This document shows positions 1-8,472 of a DNA stretch of 53,558 nt, piece by piece. The first letter of the stretch is position 1. Each line of letters begins with the position of its first letter. Below the pieces are notes generated by a model, which worked only from the letters and a program-made list of their open reading frames with translations, ran no database searches and was not told where the DNA came from. The stretch is from Kribbella sindirgiensis (lineage in GTDB: Bacteria > Actinomycetota > Actinomycetes > Propionibacteriales > Kribbellaceae): the NCBI RefSeq assembly GCF_004331435.1, contig NZ_SJKA01000032.1:1-53558 (forward strand), read 5' to 3'. The translations under genes and the position numbers were made by a program.

Positions 1-1
1 C

Positions 2-937
2 GACGGCATGGCCGGACTCTGGGTCGTCCACACCGCCGACAAAATCCAGCAAATGTGGATCGTCATCCAAGCCATGGCCGACCTCGCCAAACGCCCCACC
101 CCAACCCCCACCGAGACCACCGAGACCACCGGCAAGAGCATCCCCTTCGACACCGCCGGCACCGTCCCGACAGCACCCGCGAACGGAACCCCCACGAACG
201 ACCCGGCCACCACGAAGCCTGCTGAGAAGCCGGACGAGCCACCGGCTGAGCCGGACCAACGGATCAGGGACGAGCTGGTCGGGAACGAGCCGGCCAAGGA
301 CAAGCGGACCGCTGAGCAGCGGCGGGCCGACGTCGTGGCCGACGTGTTCGACCACATGCTGCACAACGGCCTCGACTGGCTCGGCCGCCGCCTGCCCGAC
401 CGGCACCGACGACGACCCCACATCGAAGTCCTCATCCCGATCACCACCCTCCTCGGGATGGACGACGACCCCTGCGAGCTGAGCGGATACGGACCTGTTC
501 CGGCGGAAATGGCACGCCAGATCGCGCGTGACGGCACCTGGCGACGACTCCTCACCGACCCGACCAACGGCACCGTCCTCGAAGCATCCACCCACCGCCA
601 CGACCCCGGCGCCGTAGTCAGCGAAACCCTGCTCGCACGCCACCCCGTCTGCGCCTGGCCCGGCTGCAACCGCACCTCACGCGAATGCGACCGCGACCAC
701 GCCACACCCTTCGCGCAATCCGGCGAGACAAGCCTCGCCGGGCTGGTGCCGTACTGCGAGTACCACCACGTCATCAAGGACACCAAGGCCTGGGGATGGT
801 CAACCACTGCCCACGCCGACGGCTCGGTCACCCTGACCGCGCCCACCGGCCACCGCTACACCACCGTCCCACCGGCCCGTGGCCCCATCATCAAATGCCC
901 CAACCGGCCACCGCCGGACGATCCGCCGCCATTCTGA
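2..937 (+). CDS. DUF222/HNH endonuclease-like protein, 5' truncated
   Basis: C-terminal part of a DUF222-HNH protein, a large actinobacterial family of probable nucleases whose role is unsettled. The reading frame is open through the left edge of the window, and the first residues (DGMAGLWVV...) resemble the middle of a DUF222 domain, so the ATG at 8 is probably internal. A Pro/Thr/Glu-rich linker (about residues 28-85) separates this from the HNH domain. The HNH motif is visible near residues 215-260: CAWPGC, CDRDHATPF and the closing YCEYHH. Full-length relatives are usually 400-500 aa, so roughly a third is missing. These genes are often multicopy and recombine with each other. Family assignment is firm, function is not. 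Confidence 0.85.
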   Translation, partial: DGMAGLWVVHTADKIQQMWIVIQAMADLAKRPTPTPTETTETTGKSIPFDTAGTVPTAPANGTPTNDPATTKPAEKPDEPPAEPDQRIRDELVGNEPAKDKRTAEQRRADVVADVFDHMLHNGLDWLGRRLPDRHRRRPHIEVLIPITTLLGMDDDPCELSGYGPVPAEMARQIARDGTWRRLLTDPTNGTVLEASTHRHDPGAVVSETLLARHPVCAWPGCNRTSRECDRDHATPFAQSGETSLAGLVPYCEYHHVIKDTKAWGWSTTAHADGSVTLTAPTGHRYTTVPPARGPIIKCPNRPPPDDPPPF

Positions 938-1013
938 CTTCTCCGCATCTACTGTGTTCCGGCGGCGGTGTTCTGGACTTCGATGCTCGATGCGTTGACT
1001 GTCCGATCGGCGG

Positions 1014-1019
1014 TAACCT
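1014..1019 (+). promoter_or_regulatory. TAACCT -10 element, leaderless-type
   Basis: TAACCT fits TANNNT and lies 7 nt before the GTG of the following GNAT gene, the geometry of a leaderless transcript. No good -35 is seen at 17-18 nt; a TTGACT at 995 is only 13 nt away. Confidence 0.4.
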
Positions 1020-1026
1020 GGCACCC

Positions 1027-1488
1027 GTGATCACGCCGCTCGACCTGACCGACCGCGCTCTCGCGGCGCGAGTGCTGACGATCCAGCACGCGGCGTACGC
1101 CGTGGAGGCCGAGCTGATCGGCTTCGACGGGATCCCGCCGCTCCAGGAAGACCTCGACGGCCTGATGTCCTCGACCGAACTCTGGCTCGGCCGGTACGAC
1201 GGCCCGCTGCTCGTCGGCGCGATCGCGTACGAACTGTCCGCGGACTCGGTGGAGATCAGCCGCCTGATCGTCGACCCCGCGCACGCCCGTCGTGGCCACG
1301 GCCGAGCCCTCCTCGACCATCTCGACCGGATCGCACCGCGACCGGTCAGCCTGGTCTCCACGGGCTCGGCCAACCTTCCGGCCGTCAACCTCTACAAGTC
1401 CCGCGGTTACGCCCCGGTGGGCGAGGTGGAAGTTGCCCCCGGCATCCAGATTACCCAGTTCCGCAGGTCCGGCTCAGCACAGCGCTGA
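1027..1488 (+). CDS. GNAT family N-acetyltransferase
   Basis: Small acetyl-CoA-dependent acetyltransferase of 153 aa; substrate unknown. The fold is recognised from the central VEISRLIVDPAHARRGHGRALL segment (about residues 75-100), which carries the acetyl-CoA pyrophosphate-binding RRGHG loop, and from the late NLYKSRGY motif common in the family. The frame is open further upstream into the HNH gene, but the GTG at 1027 gives the normal GNAT N-terminus and is preceded by a TAACCT box at leaderless spacing. The last codons form one arm of a strong hairpin. It faces the arabinofuranosidase gene tail to tail. Confidence 0.8.
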   Translation: MITPLDLTDRALAARVLTIQHAAYAVEAELIGFDGIPPLQEDLDGLMSSTELWLGRYDGPLLVGAIAYELSADSVEISRLIVDPAHARRGHGRALLDHLDRIAPRPVSLVSTGSANLPAVNLYKSRGYAPVGEVEVAPGIQITQFRRSGSAQR

Positions 1489-1499
1489 GCCGGACCTGC
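1463..1499. terminator. Perfect 16-bp stem hairpin, probably bidirectional terminator
   Basis: Arms GCAGGTCCGGCTCAGC (1463-1478) and GCTGAGCCGGACCTGC (1484-1499) are exact inverse complements around a 5-nt loop. The hairpin covers the stop codon of the GNAT gene and lies 8 nt beyond the convergent GH51 gene, so it could stop transcription both ways. There is no long U tract, which is usual in actinobacteria. Confidence 0.75.
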
Positions 1500-1507
1500 A
1501 ACCAGGC

Positions 1508-3007
1508 TCAGTCGGCGGACAGTGACAGCGCGACCCAGCTGATCGCCGGAAGCGTCATCGTCAAAAGGCCGTCGACGAGCTGTGCGTCGGCCTGTTGTGG
1601 GGTAACGCGGTCAGGCTGCTCGGCGCTGTTCGTGGCCAGTCCGTCCGCGTCATGGACGATGACGGCCTCGTCGATGGTCGACGCCCCGCTCCGGCTGACG
1701 TCGATCGTGACCTCGATCGGGCCCTCGGTCGACCGGTTGACCGCGAACACCGCGAGCTTGCCGTCGTCGTAGGTCGCGACCGCGTCGACGGCGGAGACCT
1801 CGCCGAACTTGGCCGTCGTGACCGTGGGGGAGTCGGTCTCGACCCGCAGGACCTGGCCGGCCGCGAGCCGGGACGTGATCGCGAACGGGTGGAACGTCGG
1901 CTGCCGCCAGGCGGCGCCGCCGGGCTCGGTCATGATCGGCGCGATCACGTTCGCGAGCTGCGCGAGACAGGCCACGCCGACCCGGTCGCTGTGCCGCAGC
2001 AACGAGATCAGCAGGTTGCCGACCACCACCGCGTCGGTGACGTTGTACTCGTCCTCGATCCGGCGCGGCGCCACCTCCCACCGGTCGCCCGGTCCGTCGG
2101 TGCGGCGGGAGCGCTCGCCGTACCAGACGTTCCACTCGTCGAACGAGATGCCGATCTTCTTGCTGCTCTTGAGTTCCGCGCCGACATGGTCGGCGGTCGC
2201 CACCACGGACTCGATGAAGTGGTCCATGTCCACCGCGGACGCGAGGAACGACGCGGTGTCGCCGTCGTCGTTGCCGTAGTAGGCGTGGCACGAGATGTAC
2301 TCGACGAACTCGTACGTCTCCCGCAGCACGTCCCGTTCCCAGGTCCCGAACAGCGGCATCTTCGACGACGACGAGCCGCACGCGACCAGTTGCAGGTCCC
2401 GGTCGATCATCCGCATCGCCCGCGCGGTCTCCGCCGCGAGCCGCCCGTACTCCGTCGGCGTCTTGTGGCCCACCTGCCACGGGCCGTCCAGCTCGTTGCC
2501 GAGACACCACAACTTGATCCCGTACGGCGACGCGCCGTGCTGCTCGCGCAGGTCGGAAAGCGTCGTACCGCCCGGATGGTTCGTGTACTCGAGCAGGTCG
2601 AGCGCCTCCTGGACGCCACGCGTCCCGAGGTTGATCGCCATCATCGGCTCGACGCCGGCCTTCGCGCACCAGCGGCTGAACTCGTCCAGCCCGAACTCGT
2701 TCGTCTCGACACTGTGCCAGGCGAGGTCGAGACGGCGCGGCCGGTCCTCGCGCGGGCCGACGCCGTCCTCCCAGCGGTAGCCGGAAACGAAGTTTCCGCC
2801 CGGGTAACGGACCACGGAAACACCCAGCTCACGGGTCAGTTCCAGGACGTCCTTGCGGAAACCGTCCTCGTCGGCGGTGGCATGGCCGGGCTCGTAGATG
2901 CCGGTGTAGACGCACCGGCCCATGTGCTCGACGAAGGTTCCGAAGGTCCGGCGGTTCACAGGCGCGATCGTGAACGCCGGATCGATGGTCAAAGTGGCAG
3001 CGGGCAC
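1508..3007 (-). CDS. abfA: Alpha-L-arabinofuranosidase, GH51
   Basis: Retaining alpha-L-arabinofuranosidase (499 aa) that removes arabinose from arabinan or arabinoxylan oligosaccharides. GH51 hallmarks are present: VRYPGGNFVSGYRWEDGVG (about 66-84), the acid/base Glu172 in WCLGNELDGPWQ and the nucleophile Glu291 in GISFDEWNVWY. No signal peptide is seen, so it acts in the cytoplasm on imported oligosaccharides. The GTG start at 3007 has a GGAG box 7 nt before it. It is the last gene of the leftward unit that includes the binding protein and both permeases, only 35 nt after the second permease. Length is normal for the family. Confidence 0.95.
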   Translation of the reverse strand: MPAATLTIDPAFTIAPVNRRTFGTFVEHMGRCVYTGIYEPGHATADEDGFRKDVLELTRELGVSVVRYPGGNFVSGYRWEDGVGPREDRPRRLDLAWHSVETNEFGLDEFSRWCAKAGVEPMMAINLGTRGVQEALDLLEYTNHPGGTTLSDLREQHGASPYGIKLWCLGNELDGPWQVGHKTPTEYGRLAAETARAMRMIDRDLQLVACGSSSSKMPLFGTWERDVLRETYEFVEYISCHAYYGNDDGDTASFLASAVDMDHFIESVVATADHVGAELKSSKKIGISFDEWNVWYGERSRRTDGPGDRWEVAPRRIEDEYNVTDAVVVGNLLISLLRHSDRVGVACLAQLANVIAPIMTEPGGAAWRQPTFHPFAITSRLAAGQVLRVETDSPTVTTAKFGEVSAVDAVATYDDGKLAVFAVNRSTEGPIEVTIDVSRSGASTIDEAVIVHDADGLATNSAEQPDRVTPQQADAQLVDGLLTMTLPAISWVALSLSAD

Positions 3008-3042
3008 CAGGTTGCTCCTGTCTTGGTGTTCAAAAGCAGTGT

Positions 3043-3900
3043 CTAGCCCTTGATCCCCGCGTCACCCACACCGCGGACGACGTGGCGCTGGAACAAGGCG
3101 TAGACGATCAGCAAGGGAAGGCCACCCAGGACGGCCGAGGCCATGATCTGGGCGTAGCGCAGGCCGTACGAGCCCTGCACGTTGGCCAGGCCGACCGGAA
3201 TCGTCATCATTGACGGGTCGGTGGTCACGATGAAGGGCCAGAGGAAGTTGTTCCAGGCCCCGATGAAGGTGAAGATGCCGACGGCGACCAGGATCGGTCG
3301 CGACATCGGGACCATCACGCTCCAGACGATCCGCCAGCGGGACGCGCCGTCGACCCGGGCGGCGTCCTCGTAGTCGCGGGAGATGCCGTCGAAGAACTTC
3401 TTCAGGACGAACACCATCACCGGCGCGACCACCTGCGGCAGCACCATGCCCCAGTACGTGTCGACCAGGCCGAGCCCGGTCATCTCCTGGAACAACGGCA
3501 CGATCAGCACCTGCGGCGGTACCAGGATGCCGGCGATGATGAGTCCGAACAGCACCTTGCGCCCCGGGAACTTGGTCCGGGAGAAGCCGTACGCCGCCAG
3601 CACCGACACGATCAGCGTCAGCGTCGTCACGAGCACCGACACGATCGTGCTGTTGAAGAACCAGCGGATCAGGTCGCCCTGGTCGATCACACTCCGGTAG
3701 GCGTCGGTGGTCGGAGACTCAGGCAGCCAGGTGATCGGGGCGCGGGTCGTCTCCGGCTCCGGCTTGAGCGACGTGTCGAGGGCCCAGAGCAACGGAACCA
3801 GCCAGATGACGGCGAGGATCACCGCCCCGACGGCGCTCGCCGTCTTCGGGAAGTTCCAGCGCGGCGGCTTTGTTGCCGCTGGCAACGTAGCGGTCGTCAT
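3043..3900 (-). CDS. Sugar ABC transporter permease, MalG/AraQ type
   Basis: Inner-membrane permease of a CUT1 carbohydrate ABC importer, 285 aa. Six hydrophobic segments are apparent. The EAA loop that docks the ATPase is seen as YEDAARVDGASRWRIVWSVMVPMSRP (about 185-210). The N-terminal stretch up to the first membrane helix is short, as in MalG-like subunits. The ATG at 3898-3900 overlaps the stop of the upstream permease by 4 nt, indicating translational coupling. No ATPase gene lies in this locus, so a shared MsiK-type ATPase encoded elsewhere is likely. Longer upstream readings in this frame only mirror the neighbouring gene. Confidence 0.93.
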   Translation of the reverse strand: MTTATLPAATKPPRWNFPKTASAVGAVILAVIWLVPLLWALDTSLKPEPETTRAPITWLPESPTTDAYRSVIDQGDLIRWFFNSTIVSVLVTTLTLIVSVLAAYGFSRTKFPGRKVLFGLIIAGILVPPQVLIVPLFQEMTGLGLVDTYWGMVLPQVVAPVMVFVLKKFFDGISRDYEDAARVDGASRWRIVWSVMVPMSRPILVAVGIFTFIGAWNNFLWPFIVTTDPSMMTIPVGLANVQGSYGLRYAQIMASAVLGGLPLLIVYALFQRHVVRGVGDAGIKG

Positions 3901-4838
3901 TCCGCCTCCCCTCGGCCGGAGAAGAGTTTGAACTGGGCGACCGCGACGATCACGATGATCGCGAAGAACAGGTACGAGATCGCCGACGCGTAACCGATCC
4001 GGTAGCTGGTGAAGCCGGTCTCGTAGATGTACATGATGATCGGCCGGGTCGCGTGGTTCGGGCCGCCGGTCGTCATCAGGTAGATCTGGTCGAAGATCTT
4101 CAACGACGCAACGAGTTGCAGTACGACGATCAGCCCGGTCGTACGGCTCAGCAACGGCAGCGTGATCCGGAACAGTTGCTGCCGTCCGTTCGCTCCGTCG
4201 ATCGCGGCCGCCTCGTACACCTGGGCCGGAATCCCTTGCAGAGCGGCCAGATAGAGCAGGAAGTTGAACCCGACCGTCCACCAGACGGTCGTGATCACCA
4301 CGGCGAGCATCGCCCGGTTCTCGGTGTTCAGCCAGTCGATCTCGGTGAACCCGCCGGCCGTCAGCAGGCCGTTCACGAGGCCGAATCCGGGCTGGTAGAT
4401 CCACACCCAGATCAGTGTCACGACAGTGGCCGGCAGGACGAACGGAGCGAAGTACGAGAACCGCAGGAGCCAGCCGAGCAGGCCTTTGCGGTTGGCGAGC
4501 AACGCCATCACGAGCGCGATGACCACCAGCGGCGGCGTGCTCATCGCGGTGAAGACGAGGGTGTTCTTGAGCGACGACCAGACGGCCGGGTCGCCGAACA
4601 GGTCCCGCCAGTTCTGCAGGCCGAGGAACTCCTGCTTGACGCCGGCCAGGCTGGTGTTGAAGAAGCTGTTCCACAGGCCGGAGACGATCGGCCAGAGCAT
4701 GAACAGGACGAACAGCAGCAGGAACGGCGCCACGAAGAACAGCCCGCCCCAGCGTTCCTTCCAGGGCTGTCCGGTCTCCGGCTTCGCCGTGGTCGACGGC
4801 GTACCGGCAGTGACGCGTGGGGGTGTCTCTACGGCCAT
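3897..4838 (-). CDS. Sugar ABC transporter permease, MalF/UgpA type
   Basis: Partner permease (313 aa) of the CUT1 importer. Six membrane segments are visible, the first being LFFVAPFLLLFVLFMLWPIV (about 31-50), and the EAA loop VYEAAAIDGANGRQQLFRITLPLL is in the last third. The start at 4838 follows a perfect AAGGAGGT ribosome site that overlaps the stop codon of the binding-protein gene. With the next permease it forms the transmembrane pore for the arabino-oligosaccharide suggested by the GH51 enzyme of the same unit. Confidence 0.93.
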   Translation of the reverse strand: MAVETPPRVTAGTPSTTAKPETGQPWKERWGGLFFVAPFLLLFVLFMLWPIVSGLWNSFFNTSLAGVKQEFLGLQNWRDLFGDPAVWSSLKNTLVFTAMSTPPLVVIALVMALLANRKGLLGWLLRFSYFAPFVLPATVVTLIWVWIYQPGFGLVNGLLTAGGFTEIDWLNTENRAMLAVVITTVWWTVGFNFLLYLAALQGIPAQVYEAAAIDGANGRQQLFRITLPLLSRTTGLIVVLQLVASLKIFDQIYLMTTGGPNHATRPIIMYIYETGFTSYRIGYASAISYLFFAIIVIVAVAQFKLFSGRGEAE

Positions 4839-4849
4839 GACCGACCTCC

Positions 4850-6139
4850 TTAGACCGGGGACGGGGTGTCGAGGAGCTTCTGGGTGGCGGCCTTGAACTG
4901 CGCGAGCGCGTCCTTCGGCGTCGCCTGACCGGAGAAGACACCGCTGAACGCCGCGGCGGCCTCGTTCTGCAGCTGCGCACCGGATCCGCTGAACCACGCG
5001 TCCGGGTCGAACAGCACGTCCGGCGCCACGCTGCGGTACTCCGCCTGCGGCTTGAGCTTCAGGTACTCGTCGCTCTTCGCCACCGGCTGGTACGCCGGAA
5101 CGTGGCCGCCGGCTGCCCATTCCGCGCTGTGCTTGAGCATCCAGGCGATGTACTCGACCGTCGCCTTCGTGTCGTCCTTGTTCCGGTTGCTCTGGTGCGG
5201 CAGCACGAACGTGTGCGCGTCACCGGCGTACTTCGGAACGTCGTACACGACCGGGAACGGCGCCATACTGAACGGCATCTTCGCGGTCTGGTACGTCGTG
5301 ACTTCCCACTCACCGTTGAAACTCAGGCCGGCGTCACCGTTGGTGAACTGGGCGACCAGCGCCGAGTAGTTCGACGACCGTGGTGTGAGCCCGTCGGCAG
5401 CGAGTTTGGCCATCAGGGTCAGGGCTTCCAGCGCCTTGGCGTCGTCGAGGACGAGCCGGGTGCCGGTCTCGTCGAAGAACTTCCCTTCGAGTTGGCCGTA
5501 CAGCGTCCACCAGAGCCGCCACGGGTTGGTGGTCTCGACCGACGCGCCGAACTTGCCGGTCACGTCCTTGACCGCCTTCAGCATGTCGAGGAACGCGTCG
5601 ACGCCCTTGACGGTCTTGATCTTCCCGTCCGCGCCGAGCAGCCCGGCTTTCTGACAGATCTCGGTGTTGTAGTAGAGAACGAACGGATGAGTGTCCAGCG
5701 GTACGGCGTACAGCTTGCCGTCGACGACCGCGCGGTTCCAGGACGTCGGCAGGAAGTCGGACTCGGTGACGCCGGCGTCCGCCAGCAGGTCCACCGGGAT
5801 CGGGTCGAGCATCGTCGTCGGGCTGAAACCCTTCAGCCGGGACAGGTGCAGGGTCGCCACCTCGGGCGCCCGGCCACCGGCCGCGGACATCGCCAGCTTG
5901 GTGTAGAACGGCGGGCCCCAGGCCAGCGTGTGCGCCTCGAACAGGACATCCGGGTGCTCGGCGACGTACTGCTGGTGGATCTGCAGGAGGCGGGCGCCGT
6001 CGCCGCCGCCGAACAGGTTCCATTCGCGGACCTTGGGCTGGGAGCGGAGGGCGCCGCACCCGGTGAGGGCGAGGGTGCCGAGCAGGCCACCAAGTACTGC
6101 TCGACGCCCCGGGCGGAACAGGGCTGGGTCAGGGGGCAT
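4850..6139 (-). CDS. Extracellular sugar-binding lipoprotein of ABC importer
   Basis: Solute-binding protein (429 aa, family 1) that captures the oligosaccharide outside the membrane. The N-terminus has a twin-arginine GRRAVLGG motif, a hydrophobic stretch and the lipobox LTGC (Cys near residue 28), so it is a Tat-type lipoprotein. The SBP_bac fold is suggested by the WNLFGGGDG start and the GDAGLSFNGEW segment. A GGAGG box lies 4 nt before the ATG. It is the first gene of the leftward transport/hydrolase unit and has two tandem palindromic operators 30-55 nt upstream. Substrate is inferred from the GH51 gene, not shown by the protein itself. Confidence 0.93.
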   Translation of the reverse strand: MPPDPALFRPGRRAVLGGLLGTLALTGCGALRSQPKVREWNLFGGGDGARLLQIHQQYVAEHPDVLFEAHTLAWGPPFYTKLAMSAAGGRAPEVATLHLSRLKGFSPTTMLDPIPVDLLADAGVTESDFLPTSWNRAVVDGKLYAVPLDTHPFVLYYNTEICQKAGLLGADGKIKTVKGVDAFLDMLKAVKDVTGKFGASVETTNPWRLWWTLYGQLEGKFFDETGTRLVLDDAKALEALTLMAKLAADGLTPRSSNYSALVAQFTNGDAGLSFNGEWEVTTYQTAKMPFSMAPFPVVYDVPKYAGDAHTFVLPHQSNRNKDDTKATVEYIAWMLKHSAEWAAGGHVPAYQPVAKSDEYLKLKPQAEYRSVAPDVLFDPDAWFSGSGAQLQNEAAAAFSGVFSGQATPKDALAQFKAATQKLLDTPSPV

Positions 6140-6170
6140 CTGTCCTCCAGGCGGAAGTGGAGCACGGATT

Positions 6171-6195
6171 TACATCGGTGTACTACATCGGTGTA
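6171..6195 (-). promoter_or_regulatory. Two tandem 12-bp palindromic operators (LacI type)
   Basis: The near-palindrome TACATCGGTGTA occurs twice (6171-6182 and 6184-6195), centres 13 bp apart, each with a central CG as in LacI-family operators. They lie 32 nt upstream of the binding-protein start and just after the LacI gene, so the LacI product is the obvious ligand-controlled repressor. Confidence 0.65.
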
Positions 6196-6204
6196 GAGAG
6201 GATG

Positions 6205-6218
6205 CCCGAGTGCTCGGG
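6205..6218 (-). terminator. Short GC hairpin after lacI-type gene
   Basis: CCCGAG-TG-CTCGGG is an inverted repeat 14 nt beyond the LacI stop codon. It may end the regulator transcript before the operon promoter. The stem is short, so this is tentative. Confidence 0.35.
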
Positions 6219-6231
6219 GACCGTCAAGGTG

Positions 6232-7242
6232 TCAGTTCGCGCCGAGCGTGGATTCCCTGGTGTGGAGCTCGTAGGGGGCGACGATCTCGTGGTGCTCGGA
6301 GTCGTCACCGGCCATCCGCTGGACCAGGAGCTCGACCGCGGTCCGGGCGATCTGGACGCGGTCGGGGTCGACCGTGGTCAGGGTCGGGCTGCTGTAGCTG
6401 GCCTCGTCGATGTTGTCGAAGCCGGCGACCGCCACGTCGTCCGGGATCCGCACGCCGTGCGCGGCCAGAGCCCGGATCGCGCCGAGCGCCAACGTGTCGT
6501 TGAGGGCGAAGACGGCGTCGAACCGTTCCCCGGTCGCGAGCAGCTCCGCCATCGCGTCCGCGCCGCTCGACCGATGCCACTTCCCGCCCGAGACGGCGAG
6601 CCCCTCCGGCACCTCGACGCCGTACTCCGCCAGCGTCTCGGTATAGGCGCCGTACCGGATGGCCGCGGTGCCGACGCCTTCGCGGGGCCGGATCCCGATC
6701 ACCGCGATCCGCCGGCGGCCCTGGTCGAGCAGGTGCCGTACGACGGCCTTGGTGCCCGCGACGTTGTCGATCATCACGTGGTCCACCGGGCCGTGGAAGA
6801 TCCGCTCGCCGAGCAGCACCATCGGCGTCTCGGTGCGCAGCAGGTCGACGTCCTCGGGGCCGAGACCGAGCGGGCTGTACAGCAGGCCGTCGACCAGGTG
6901 CCCGCGCGGCCGGGTGAGCGCGGTCAGCTCCCGTTCGCGGTCGGCGCCGGTGGTCTCGATCATCACCGTCAGGCCGTGCTCTCCGGCGGCCGCGATCGCC
7001 GCGTCGGCGAGCTCCGCGAAGTACGGGTTGCTCAGCTCCGGGACGGCCAGCCCGATCACGCCGGTCCGGCCGGACTTGAGGTTCCGGGCGGAGAAGTTCA
7101 TCCGGTAGCCGAGGGCGTCGATCGCGGCGAGCACTTTGACCCGGGTCGCCTCGCGGATGTACGGGTACCCGTTCATCACGTTCGAGACCGTCTTCGGGGA
7201 CACCCCGGCCTCTCGCGCGACATCGCGCATCGTCACCGCCAT
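6232..7242 (-). CDS. LacI family transcriptional regulator of the arabinofuranosidase locus
   Basis: DNA-binding repressor (336 aa): N-terminal helix-turn-helix MRDVAREAGVSPKTVSNVMN (about 5-24), hinge with NFSARNLKSGRTG, then a periplasmic-binding-protein-like sugar sensor with GLAVPELSNPYFAEL and the late VAVAGFDNIDEASYSSPTLTTVDPD. The ATG at 7242 was preferred over the GTG at 7248 because a TAGTCT box lies exactly 6 nt before the ATG and would overlap nothing. It precedes the importer operon in the same direction, with tandem palindromes between, which argues for local control by an arabino-sugar. Confidence 0.93.
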   Translation of the reverse strand: MAVTMRDVAREAGVSPKTVSNVMNGYPYIREATRVKVLAAIDALGYRMNFSARNLKSGRTGVIGLAVPELSNPYFAELADAAIAAAGEHGLTVMIETTGADRERELTALTRPRGHLVDGLLYSPLGLGPEDVDLLRTETPMVLLGERIFHGPVDHVMIDNVAGTKAVVRHLLDQGRRRIAVIGIRPREGVGTAAIRYGAYTETLAEYGVEVPEGLAVSGGKWHRSSGADAMAELLATGERFDAVFALNDTLALGAIRALAAHGVRIPDDVAVAGFDNIDEASYSSPTLTTVDPDRVQIARTAVELLVQRMAGDDSEHHEIVAPYELHTRESTLGAN

Positions 7243-7248
7243 GGCCAC

Positions 7249-7254
7249 AGACTA
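7249..7254 (-). promoter_or_regulatory. TAGTCT -10 element, leaderless-type
   Basis: TAGTCT on the minus strand lies 6 nt before the ATG of the LacI gene, giving a predicted transcript start at or next to the A of ATG. Confidence 0.45.
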
Positions 7255-7258
7255 AGGG

Positions 7259-7288
7259 CTGTCAATTAGTAACCATCAGCTGTACCGT
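7259..7288 (+). promoter_or_regulatory. Candidate promoter of chitosanase gene
   Basis: CTGTCA (7259-7264), an 18-nt spacer and TACCGT (7283-7288) give a plausible SigA-type promoter about 47 nt before the chitosanase ATG. Prediction only. Confidence 0.35.
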
Positions 7289-7334
7289 GATGGGCGAAAA
7301 CCTTCATCTTCCGTTCCGCCCCTCGGAGGTTGCG

Positions 7335-8456
7335 ATGGTTCGCCGATCGATCGTGCTTTGTCTTGCCCTGGCTCTGGCCGGGTTGGCGTTGCTGGTGCCG
7401 CTGCGTGATTCTCAGGCCGACGAGCTGGCCGGTCCGACCGCCGACCAGCTGCGGTCCAGAGCGGCCTGCGAGTCCCAGGTGTCGAACGGGAAGTACGCCC
7501 ACGACTCCGGCGGATCCAGGACGGCCGCGGTCTGCCGGTCCGGGGACGCGGTGCACTGGACCGCCGACTTCGACATCGACTGCGACGGGCAGCGCACGAC
7601 ACAGTGCAACGAGAACACCGATCCGTCGTTCCAGCCGGACACCTCGTGGCACCAGTCCGACGGACGTCCACTGAACTCGGCCGGGTTGCCGTTCATCGTC
7701 GTACCGCTGCCGAGCTCGATCTGGGACTACCGTACGGCGGGCATCGGCGGCGCGACCGTTGCCGCGGTCGTGTATCAGGACAAGGTCGCGTACGCCGTCG
7801 TCGGCGACCAGGGCCCGACCGGGATCGTCGGCGAGGGCTCGTACAAACTGGCGCAGCAGCTCGGGATCAATCCGAATCCGGCGTCCGGTGGAGTAGACGG
7901 CGCGGTGGTCACCTACATCCTGTTCCCCGGCGTGACGTCCACGCCGATCGAGAACGCGGCGGACGCGGTCAGCAAGGGCGAGGCGGCCGCCCAGGCCTTC
8001 GTGAACAGCACGTCGACCTGCGCGAGCACGAACCTGGACTTCACGTCGTACCCAACAATCCAGTCCGGCTCAACCGGCCCCGCCGTACGCGCCGCCCAGT
8101 GCCTCCTTGGCGGCACCAACGAGCCGTCCGGCAACTTCGACTCCACGACGGTAGACGCCGCAAAAGCCTTCCAAACAAAGGTGGGTCTGCCGGCCGACGG
8201 CATCATCGGTGCCAAGACCTGGACGGCGTTACTCGCGGCCGGCACACAACCCACCCTCCGCCTCAACGCCACCGGCCCCGACGTCCGCCGCCTCCAACGA
8301 ACCCTCACCGCCGCCCTCGCCCGAACGGTAGTCATCGACGGCCAGTTCGGGCCCCTCACCGAAGCCGCCGCCAAGGACTACCAGAGCACCCGGCAACTGG
8401 TGGTGGACGGCGTGGTCGGCCCCGTCACCTGGACAGCCCTCCAGGCAGGCAAGTAG
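7335..8456 (+). CDS. Secreted GH75 chitosanase with two peptidoglycan-binding-like domains
   Basis: Extracellular endo-chitosanase (373 aa) of family GH75. A Sec signal peptide MVRRSIVLCLALALAGLALL... ends near residue 28. The GH75 domain (about 40-205) shows the signature DFDIDCDGQ, with the catalytic acids expected there and in VVGDQGPTGIVGEGS. Two PG_binding_1 repeats follow (about 225-300 and 305-372), each closing with DG(I/V)(I/V)G..TWTALLAAG-like sequence; in secreted enzymes they may bind polymeric wall material. The ATG at 7335 has GGAGG five bases before it, whereas the ATG at 7287 has no ribosome site. Single-gene unit, divergent from the LacI gene. Confidence 0.9.
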   Translation: MVRRSIVLCLALALAGLALLVPLRDSQADELAGPTADQLRSRAACESQVSNGKYAHDSGGSRTAAVCRSGDAVHWTADFDIDCDGQRTTQCNENTDPSFQPDTSWHQSDGRPLNSAGLPFIVVPLPSSIWDYRTAGIGGATVAAVVYQDKVAYAVVGDQGPTGIVGEGSYKLAQQLGINPNPASGGVDGAVVTYILFPGVTSTPIENAADAVSKGEAAAQAFVNSTSTCASTNLDFTSYPTIQSGSTGPAVRAAQCLLGGTNEPSGNFDSTTVDAAKAFQTKVGLPADGIIGAKTWTALLAAGTQPTLRLNATGPDVRRLQRTLTAALARTVVIDGQFGPLTEAAAKDYQSTRQLVVDGVVGPVTWTALQAGK

Positions 8457-8472
8457 ACGATGACCCGGGCGT

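Noticed and set aside
995..1000. TTGACT as -35 of the first GNAT gene
   Set aside because: Only 13 nt from TAACCT; too short for SigA-type promoters.
1595..3046. 483-codon frame opposite the GH51 gene
   Set aside because: Low-complexity Arg/Val/Asp translation and no ribosome site; the other strand has complete GH51 catalytic motifs.
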